The notes beneath the pieces were generated by a model. It was not told the DNA's origin, did not search any database, and saw nothing but the letters and a program-made list of their open reading frames with translations. DNA of 64,000 nucleotides, taken from the NCBI RefSeq assembly GCF_036199905.1, contig NZ_CP108109.1:5207501-5271500 (forward strand). The letters are read 5' to 3'. This stretch comes from Streptomyces sp. NBC_00223 (GTDB lineage Bacteria > Actinomycetota > Actinomycetes > Streptomycetales > Streptomycetaceae). The position numbers and the translations under genes are program-made. Within the stretch, counting starts at the first letter, position 1, and every line of letters begins with the position of its first letter. This document shows positions 54,763 through 61,304 of this stretch, piece after piece.

Positions 54763-56190
54763 TCACAGCGCGAGCCTTCGCGCGAGGTCGGAGGTGAGGG
54801 TGCCGCGCGGGTCGTACCGCGCCCGCAGCGTCCGGAAGTCGTCGAGCCGCGGATACATCCGGGCGACCAGTTCGGGCCGCAGCCGGGAGTCCTTGGCGAG
54901 GTAGACCCGGCCGCCCGCGGTGGCGACCAGCTCGTCCAGTTCGTCCAGCAGCGCGCCGAGTCCTGGCAGGGCCGCCGGGATGTCCAGGGCCAGGGTCCAG
55001 CCCGGCATCGGGAAGGACAGCCATCCCGGGTCGCCGTCCCCGAACCGCTTGAGCACCGCGAGGAACGACGGGCAGCCGCGCGTGCTCAGCCGCCGTACGA
55101 CCGTCCGCAGTGTCTCCTCCTGGCCGTGGCCGACCACGAACTGGTACTGGACGAAGCCGCTGCGGCCGTAGATCCGGTTCCACTCGGGCAGGCCGTCCAG
55201 CGGGTGGAAGAAGGACGACAGGCTCCGCAGCCGGCCGTGCTCCTCGCGCGGGGCCCTGCGGTACCAGAACTCGTTGAAGAGCCCCACAGAGCGGGGCCCG
55301 AGCAGTCCGTCAGGCACGAAGCGCGGGACGGCGGGCAGCCGCCGCGGCCGGAAGGCGAGCGGGGTGGCGCGCAGCCGGGCCGGGAGCGCGTCGAGGGGGG
55401 CGTGGTCGCCGCGGGTGAGCACGGCCCGGCCGGTCGCGGCGCCGCGCGCGAGCAGATCGACCCAGGCGACCGAGTAGCGGTAGCGGTGGTCGGTCGTGGT
55501 CAGCCGGTCCATCAGGTCGTCCAGGTCGACGGCCCGCTCGGTGTCCACGGCCATCAGCGAGGTCCGCACCGGCAGCAGTTGGATCGTGGCGGCCAGGATC
55601 ACCCCCGTCAGGCCCATCCCGCCCGCCGTCGCCCAGAACAGCTCCGGCTCCTCCTCCGGGGTGACCAGCCGGGTCTCGCCGTCTCCGGTGAGCAGCTCGA
55701 CCGCCCGGACATGGCGGGTGAAGGACCCGGCGCCGTGGTGGTTCTTGCCGTGGATGTCGGCGCCGATCGCGCCGCCGACCGTCACGTACCGGGTGCCGGG
55801 GGTGACCGGTACGAACCAGCCGAGCGGCAGCAGCGCCTCCATCAGCCGGTGCAGCGAGACGCCCGCGTCGCACACCACCAGGCCGTTGACCGCGTCGATC
55901 TCGTGGACGCGGTCCAGGCCGGTCATGTCGAGGACCGCGCCGCCCGCGTTCTGCGCCGCGTCGCCGTACGCCCGGCCCAGGCCCCGGGGGATCAGCCCGC
56001 GGCGGCCGGACTCCCGCACGGCCGCGACGGCCTCCTCGTACGAACCCGGGCGCAGCAGCCGGGCCGTGGTGGGGGCGGTGCGGCCCCAGCCGGAGACGGA
56101 GACGGAGGCGGCGCCGCCGTGGTCGGGGTCGGGGCGGCCGGGGCCCGGGCCGGGCCGGCCGGGGGCATCCGTCGCGGAGGGTGCGGACAT
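54763..56190 (-). CDS. dprE1: Decaprenylphosphoryl-ribose oxidase-like FAD enzyme
   Basis: The 475-aa protein has an FAD-binding_4 fold with IPRGLGRAYGDAAQ, VTVGGAIGADIHGKNHHGAG (the HGKNHH block characteristic of DprE1) and a C-terminal D-arabinono-lactone oxidase-type domain. It oxidises the 2'-OH of polyprenylphosphoryl-ribose. ATG 56190 is not backed by a clear ribosome site. It is divergent from the PAP2-UbiA-GtrA operon and followed by dprE2. Confidence 0.9.
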   Translation of the reverse strand: MSAPSATDAPGRPGPGPGRPDPDHGGAASVSVSGWGRTAPTTARLLRPGSYEEAVAAVRESGRRGLIPRGLGRAYGDAAQNAGGAVLDMTGLDRVHEIDAVNGLVVCDAGVSLHRLMEALLPLGWFVPVTPGTRYVTVGGAIGADIHGKNHHGAGSFTRHVRAVELLTGDGETRLVTPEEEPELFWATAGGMGLTGVILAATIQLLPVRTSLMAVDTERAVDLDDLMDRLTTTDHRYRYSVAWVDLLARGAATGRAVLTRGDHAPLDALPARLRATPLAFRPRRLPAVPRFVPDGLLGPRSVGLFNEFWYRRAPREEHGRLRSLSSFFHPLDGLPEWNRIYGRSGFVQYQFVVGHGQEETLRTVVRRLSTRGCPSFLAVLKRFGDGDPGWLSFPMPGWTLALDIPAALPGLGALLDELDELVATAGGRVYLAKDSRLRPELVARMYPRLDDFRTLRARYDPRGTLTSDLARRLAL

Positions 56191-56358
56191 GCCCGTGACC
56201 GTATCGCCGAAAAGGCGGTAAAAGCTTAATAAATCGCCGCTTATGGCCGGATTTCTCACTGGAAAGGGTGAGTGGGGAGGCGTGAGGAGGAGGGGCGCAC
56301 GGTAAGCACTCGTAGTCCGATGGGTGATTCGTATGACCGCACATGAGGGAGACCGCCG

Positions 56359-57066
56359 GTGCGCCACCTCGAATCCGCCGCGGAACGCGCGGACCACCAC
56401 CTGCTCACCGCGCTGCGCCGCTGCGCCGCCGACCCGTATGTCGCGGGCGCCGCGAAGGGGCTGTCCCGGGCGGGGGAGCACGGCGCGCTCTGGCTGGCCG
56501 CGGGGCTCGCGGGCGCGGGCGCGGCCGGCGCCGACCGGGACCTGCGCCGGGCGTGGCTGCGGGCCACCGCGCTGGTCGCCGTCGCGCACGTGGCGAGCAT
56601 GGCCGTCAAGCGGGTGGTCCGCCGGCCCCGCCCGCAGGGGCAGGCGCCGCTGGTCAGGACCGCCGGGCGGCACAGCTTTCCCAGCTCGCACGCCGCGTCC
56701 TCCGTCGCCGCGGCCGTCGCCTTCGCGCCGCTGCTGCCACGCGGCCCCGTCCCGCCGCTGGCCGCCGCGGTGTGCGTGTCCCGGCTGGTGGCGGGCGTCC
56801 ACTACCCGACGGACGTGGCCTGCGGCGCCCTGCTGGGCGGCGCGCTGGCCCGGCTCGGCCGCGACTGGTCGCTGCGGGCGGGCCGCTGGGGCGGGGGCGC
56901 CTCCGTGGTGGCCGCCTCGGCCCTGTCCGGAGCAGCCGCGGCAGCCACCACGCCGGCCGGGCGGGCGGTCGGCGGTACGTTCGCCCGCGTGGCCGGGCCG
57001 GCCGCCGGGGCCGCCGGGGTCGCCGGGCGGCCGGTTGCCTCCGTTGGGCGGAGGCGATGGTCGTGA
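56359..57066 (+). CDS. PAP2-family membrane phosphatase
   Basis: The 235-aa protein has the three PAP2 signatures: KRVVRRPRP, FPSSHAAS and SRLVAGVHYPTD. In mycobacteria a homologue (Rv3807c) is thought to dephosphorylate polyprenylphosphoryl-5-phosphoribose, and the neighbours here fit that. GTG 56359 with GGGAG. It overlaps the UbiA gene start. Confidence 0.9.
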   Translation: MRHLESAAERADHHLLTALRRCAADPYVAGAAKGLSRAGEHGALWLAAGLAGAGAAGADRDLRRAWLRATALVAVAHVASMAVKRVVRRPRPQGQAPLVRTAGRHSFPSSHAASSVAAAVAFAPLLPRGPVPPLAAAVCVSRLVAGVHYPTDVACGALLGGALARLGRDWSLRAGRWGGGASVVAASALSGAAAAATTPAGRAVGGTFARVAGPAAGAAGVAGRPVASVGRRRWS

Positions 57067-58022
57067 CCGAGCAGACCGCGACCCTGACGGAACGGGCCGC
57101 CCCGGAATCGGGGGCCACCCCGGTCGACCCGCGGTCGCTGCTCGGCGGCCTGCTGCGGACCGCCCGGCCCCGGCAGTGGGTGAAGAACGTCCTGGTGCTC
57201 GCCGCGCCCTTCGCCGCCGCCCGGCTGCTGACCGCACCCGAGGCCATACGCCTCGCGGTGGTGCTCGCGCTGTTCACCGCGTGCGCGGCGGCCGTCTATC
57301 TGATCAACGACGCCCGCGACGCCGACGCCGACCGCGCCCACCCCGTCAAGTGCCTGCGGCCGGTGGCCAGCGGCCGGGTGCCCGTCCCCGTGGCCTACGC
57401 GGTCGGCGGCCTGCTCGCCGTCCTCGCCCCGGCCACCGCCGCCGTGACCTGCAACGCCGACACCGCCGGACTGCTGTGCGGCTATGTCGTCATGCAGCTC
57501 GCGTACTGCCTGTGGCTCAAGCACATGCTCGTGGTCGACCTGGTGGTCGTCACCTCCGGATTCCTGATGCGGGCCATGGCGGGCGGGCTCGCGCTCGGCA
57601 TCGGGCTGTCCCGGTGGTTCCTGATCACCTCGGGCTTCGGCGCGCTGTTCATGGTCGCCGCCAAGCGCTACTCCGAGCTGGTGCTGATGTCCCAGCAGGC
57701 CGACGGCGAGGTCGGCGCCACCCGGGCGCTGCTCGGCTCGTACACCATCGGCTATCTGCGGTTCGTGTGGCAGCTCGCGGCGGGCGTCGCGGTCCTCGCG
57801 TACTGCCTGTGGGCGCTGGAGACCGGCCGCGCGCCCGGGAGCTGGCTGCCCTGGCGGCAGTTGTCGATGATCCCGTTCATCCTGGCCGTGCTGCGCTACG
57901 CCGTCTTCGCCGACGCGGGCTCCGCGGGCGAGCCCGAGGACCTGATGCTCCGTGACCGCGCGCTGCTGGCCATCGCCCTGGCGTGGGGAGCGCTGTACGT
58001 GCTCGCCGTGATCAATCGATGA
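57063..58022 (+). CDS. UbiA-family polyprenyl-phosphate phosphoribosyltransferase
   Basis: About 319 aa with around nine membrane helices and the Asp motif LINDARDADADRAHPVKCLRP, close to the Rv3806c (DPPR synthase) signature, which transfers phosphoribose from PRPP to decaprenyl phosphate. GTG 57063 sits eight bases from GGAGG (57050-57054); ATG 57057 is only two bases away and less likely. Overlaps the PAP2 gene and shares ATGA with the GtrA gene. Confidence 0.9.
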   Translation: MTEQTATLTERAAPESGATPVDPRSLLGGLLRTARPRQWVKNVLVLAAPFAAARLLTAPEAIRLAVVLALFTACAAAVYLINDARDADADRAHPVKCLRPVASGRVPVPVAYAVGGLLAVLAPATAAVTCNADTAGLLCGYVVMQLAYCLWLKHMLVVDLVVVTSGFLMRAMAGGLALGIGLSRWFLITSGFGALFMVAAKRYSELVLMSQQADGEVGATRALLGSYTIGYLRFVWQLAAGVAVLAYCLWALETGRAPGSWLPWRQLSMIPFILAVLRYAVFADAGSAGEPEDLMLRDRALLAIALAWGALYVLAVINR

Positions 58023-58522
58023 GGCCGGCGCCGGGCGCGCGGCGGGTACGGGCCATGCTGCCGGAACTCCTCGGCTTCGCGCTCGCCGGTGGCGCCGCCT
58101 ACGTCGCCGATCTGGGCCTGTTCATCTGGCTGCGCGGTCCCGGCGGGCTCGGTCCGCTGACCGCCAAGGCGCTGTCCTTCCTCGCGGGCTGCACGGTCGC
58201 CTACGCGGGGAACGCGCTGGGCACCTACCGCCGCCGTACGCCCCCGGCCGGCCGGGCCCGGCAGTACGGCGTCTTCTTCGCCGTCAACACCGCGGGCGCG
58301 CTCGTCCAGTTGCTGTGCCTGGCCGTGTCGCACTACGTCCTCGGCTTCACCGATCCGCGCTCGGACATCGTCTCCGGGGCGGGCGTCGGAATGCTGCTGG
58401 CCACCGCGCTGCGCTTCTGGGGGATCCGCACGCTGGTCTTCCGGCCGCGGCCCGAGGTACGCTCTGCCGCCCGCTCACCGGGCCGCAGGAGCCGCGGGCG
58501 TGCTCGGGCCGGGGGAGGGTAA
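58019..58522 (+). CDS. GtrA-family membrane protein
   Basis: The 167-aa protein has four hydrophobic helices (LLGFALAGGAAYVADLGLF, LSFLAGCTVAYAGNALG, FFAVNTAGALVQLLCLAVSH, GAGVGMLLATALRFWGIR) of the GtrA family. The mycobacterial relative Rv3789 acts in arabinan assembly. ATG 58019 overlaps the UbiA stop. Last gene of the operon. Confidence 0.88.
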   Translation: MRPAPGARRVRAMLPELLGFALAGGAAYVADLGLFIWLRGPGGLGPLTAKALSFLAGCTVAYAGNALGTYRRRTPPAGRARQYGVFFAVNTAGALVQLLCLAVSHYVLGFTDPRSDIVSGAGVGMLLATALRFWGIRTLVFRPRPEVRSAARSPGRRSRGRARAGGG

Positions 58523-58531
58523 CCGCTTCGC

Positions 58532-59512
58532 ATGGACTGGTTGACCGGACTGCCGTGGATCGGCTCCCGTATCGCGACGGTGATGCGGACCCATGCGTAC
58601 CGGGCGTTCGCGCACCTGCTGACCGTGCACTGGACCCGGCTGGCCGCCGCGATGACCTTCACCAGCTTTCTGTCGCTCTTCCCGCTGCTCGCGGTCAGCG
58701 CCGCGATCGGGGCCGCGACACTGTCGAAGGGCCAGCTGGCCACGCTGGAGCACAAGCTCACCCAGCAGATCCCCGGCATCGCCGACCAGCTCGACATCAG
58801 CGGCCTGGTCGCCAACGCCGGGGCCGTGGGCCTGATCAGCGCCGGCGCCCTGCTGCTCACCGGGGTCGGCTGGGTCGGTTCGCTGCGCGACTGCCTGCGG
58901 GCGGTCTGGCACAAGGACGACGAGGAACACAACCTGATCGTCAACAAGGTCCAGGACGCGGGCATTCTGCTGGGCCTCGGCGCCGCCGTCCTGATCTCGC
59001 TCGCCGCCTCGGGCTTCGCCACCGCCGCCGTCGACTGGACCGCCGCCCGGATCGGGATCGCGCACAACGGCCCCGGGCCCGTGCTGCTGACCCTGGTCGG
59101 CTACGTCCTGGCCGGTATCGCCGACTTCCTGATCCTGGTCTATCTGCTGACGCTGCTGCCCGGCGTGGAGCCGCCGCGCCGGGCGGTGGCGGGCGCGGCG
59201 CTGATCGGCGCGGTCGGCTTCGAAGTGCTGAAGCTGGCGCTCAGCGGCTATCTGCAACGGGTGGCGGGCAAGAACGTCTACGGCGCCTTCGGCACGCCGA
59301 TCGCGCTGCTGCTGTGGATCAACTTCATGGCGAAGCTGCTGCTGTACTGCGCCGCGTGGACGGCGACCCCGATCCACGCGGGGGACCTGGACCCGCACGC
59401 CCACCGCGGCGGCAAGGGCCAGGAGATCACCGGCGACGCCGACGAGCAGGGCGGGTCGCACCGGTGGGAGCGTCCCCGGTGGGGAGCGGACGGCGGCGGC
59501 GTACCACGATGA
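58532..59512 (+). CDS. YihY/virulence factor BrkB-family membrane protein
   Basis: The 326-aa protein has six hydrophobic helices and the YihY pattern: LAAAMTFTSFLSLFPLLAV, GVGWVGSLRDCLRAVW and NVYGAFGTPIALLLWINF. Function unsettled. ATG 58532 lies nine bases after the GtrA gene with GGGGGAGGG upstream, so it may extend that operon. Its last 86 bases overlap the convergent carboxypeptidase gene. Confidence 0.92.
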   Translation: MDWLTGLPWIGSRIATVMRTHAYRAFAHLLTVHWTRLAAAMTFTSFLSLFPLLAVSAAIGAATLSKGQLATLEHKLTQQIPGIADQLDISGLVANAGAVGLISAGALLLTGVGWVGSLRDCLRAVWHKDDEEHNLIVNKVQDAGILLGLGAAVLISLAASGFATAAVDWTAARIGIAHNGPGPVLLTLVGYVLAGIADFLILVYLLTLLPGVEPPRRAVAGAALIGAVGFEVLKLALSGYLQRVAGKNVYGAFGTPIALLLWINFMAKLLLYCAAWTATPIHAGDLDPHAHRGGKGQEITGDADEQGGSHRWERPRWGADGGGVPR

Positions 59513-60758
59513 TCACCGCGGCCAGCAGCGCCCCCGTACCCGCCGTCAGGCCCGCCGCCGTCCACAGGCCGCGCGAGGAGGAGGACGAGGTCGCCGCGAC
59601 CGTCGTCTGCGCGGCCACGTGCGAGCCGGGCCGGGAGGTCGCCTTGGGCGTCGGCGAGGGGTGCGGCACCTGGCTCAGCGGCGGCACCAGCGTGCCGACC
59701 GGCTGTACGACGGGCGCCGCCGCGAACCCCCAGTCCAGCAGCGAGGCCGCCTCGCGGTAGACCACGTTGTGCCCGGGCGCCGGGTTCATCACGGTGACCA
59801 GCAGCGTACGGCCGCCGCGCTGGGCGACCCCGGTGTAGGTGGCGCCCGCGTTGGTGGTGTTGCCGTTCTTCACGCCGGCTATGCCCGGGTACGGCTTGAG
59901 GTCGTAGTCCCCGCTGAGCAGGCGGTCGGTGTTCTGGATCTGGAAGGACTCCCTGACCTTGGCCGGCTTGGTCGCGCTCTTTCCGGCCTTCCCCGCCTTC
60001 TTGGACTTCTTGACCTTCTTCCAGTCGCCGGGGAACTGCGCGGTGACCGTCGAGCAGTAGGCGCGGAAGTCGGGGTTCTGCAGCCCGTCGCGCGCGAAGA
60101 GCGTGAGGTCGTAGGCGCTGCTGACCTGGCCCGGCATGTCGTAGCCGTCGGGCGAGACCACATGGGTGTCGTTCGCCTGGAGTTCGTGGGCGCGCGCGTT
60201 CATCCCGGCGACCGTGGCGGGGACGCCGCCGTTCATCGCGGCGAGGACGTGCACGGCGTCGTTGCCCGAGCGCAGGAAGACGCCCAGCCACAGATCGTGG
60301 ACGGTGTACGTGAGGTTCTCGCGTATGCCGACCAGGCTGCTGCCCTCGCCCACGCCCTTGAGGTCGCTCAGCAGCACCTTGTGCACGGTCGACTTGGGGA
60401 ACTTCGGCAGCACCGTGTCGGCGAAGAGCATCTTCAGGGTGCTGGCCGGGGCCAGCCGCCAGTGCGCGTTGTGCTCCGCCAGGATCGCCCCGGTCTCGGC
60501 GTCGGCCACGATCCAGGAGCGGGCGGTCAGCTTCTTCGGCAGCGCGGGCACGCCCGGCGCCTGGTTGAGCTGGGTGCCCGGCACCCCGAGCCGGTCGCCG
60601 CCCACCGTCGACATCCTCGCGGGCGGTTTGGGTGTCTTCCCGGCCGCCGGGGCCGCGTCCGCCGTTCCGGCGAGCACGGTGCCGCCGAACAGCGCGGCGA
60701 TCAGGGACACGGCCAGGGCGGTGCGGCCGGGGACGGCCGCGGTCACGGTCTTGGGCAC
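59427..60758 (-). CDS. D-alanyl-D-alanine carboxypeptidase (penicillin-binding, S11)
   Basis: The 443-aa protein has a signal sequence (ALAVSLIAALFGGTVLAG, cleavage near ADAAPA), the SxxK motif APASTLKML, SxN in LRSGNDAV, and KNG in AGVKNGNTTNAG where most family members have KTG. The tail has a Pro/Ser/Thr linker, a membrane helix (AAGLTAGTGALLAAVIIVV) and an Arg-rich end, so it is probably anchored outside. GTG 60758 is used; no ribosome site is visible, but a TACGTT -10-like element lies six bases before it, so the message may be leaderless. Trims wall stem peptides. Confidence 0.9.
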   Translation of the reverse strand: MPKTVTAAVPGRTALAVSLIAALFGGTVLAGTADAAPAAGKTPKPPARMSTVGGDRLGVPGTQLNQAPGVPALPKKLTARSWIVADAETGAILAEHNAHWRLAPASTLKMLFADTVLPKFPKSTVHKVLLSDLKGVGEGSSLVGIRENLTYTVHDLWLGVFLRSGNDAVHVLAAMNGGVPATVAGMNARAHELQANDTHVVSPDGYDMPGQVSSAYDLTLFARDGLQNPDFRAYCSTVTAQFPGDWKKVKKSKKAGKAGKSATKPAKVRESFQIQNTDRLLSGDYDLKPYPGIAGVKNGNTTNAGATYTGVAQRGGRTLLVTVMNPAPGHNVVYREAASLLDWGFAAAPVVQPVGTLVPPLSQVPHPSPTPKATSRPGSHVAAQTTVAATSSSSSRGLWTAAGLTAGTGALLAAVIIVVRRRRPLPTGDAPTGATRPARRRRR

Positions 60759-60775
60759 TCGGAGAACGTACAGGG
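60759..60775 (-). promoter_or_regulatory. Candidate promoter of a leaderless carboxypeptidase transcript
   Basis: On the minus strand CTGTACGTTCTCCGA precedes the GTG directly: TACGTT then six bases then GTG, the spacing expected if transcription begins at the start codon. No -35 was recognised. Confidence 0.4.
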
Positions 60776-60915
60776 CCCGGCGCCCGGCCGGGCCCCCGGG
60801 TCCACGCCCGCCCCATATACCCCGCCCACACCGGCCTGTGCGCACCCGCGGCTCCCGTCTTCCCGTCAAGGCCCCCGCTGCCGTCTCCCGTCCGGTTCCA
60901 CTCATACTGGTACGT

Positions 60916-61248
60916 ATGAAGCTCAGCCGCCGGGTCTCCTGGTTCCTTGTCGCGTTCGGCGTCTGGTCCTGGATCGTCTGGACCACCTTCGTGAAGAATC
61001 TCTGGAAGGACGCCAGCGGCCTCGCGTTCCGGCACGGCGACCACTCAGCGCCGACCACGTACTTCTGGGTCCACCTCACCCTGGCCATCACGTCCTTCCT
61101 GCTCGGGACGGGCATCGGCTGGCTGGGTGTGCGCGGTCTGCGGGCCCTGCGCGGCGCCGACGGGACCGCGGGCGGGCCGGCCCGGGAGCCCGCCGGGGAG
61201 CAGGCCGACAGCACCGTTGAAGAGTCCGAGCGCGCCACCGTACGCTGA
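60916..61248 (+). CDS. Small two-helix membrane protein (SCO4848-type)
   Basis: The 110-aa protein starts MKLSRRVSWFLVAFGVWSW and has a second helix (YFWVHLTLAITSFLLGTGIG) and a charged Glu/Arg/Ala tail. It resembles the SCO4848-family membrane proteins found next to the carboxypeptidase in S. coelicolor. ATG 60916. It is divergent from the carboxypeptidase. Function unknown. Confidence 0.85.
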   Translation: MKLSRRVSWFLVAFGVWSWIVWTTFVKNLWKDASGLAFRHGDHSAPTTYFWVHLTLAITSFLLGTGIGWLGVRGLRALRGADGTAGGPAREPAGEQADSTVEESERATVR

Positions 61249-61254
61249 ACGGCC

Positions 61255-61287
61255 GGTGGCGGCCCCCTCGTGCCCGGGGCCGCCACC
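61255..61287. terminator. Bidirectional terminator
   Basis: GGTGGCGGCCCC (61255-61266) pairs exactly with 61276-61287. It lies between the small membrane protein gene and the convergent NRPS gene. Confidence 0.9.
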
Positions 61288-61304
61288 GTCGTACGTCCTT
61301 CGGA

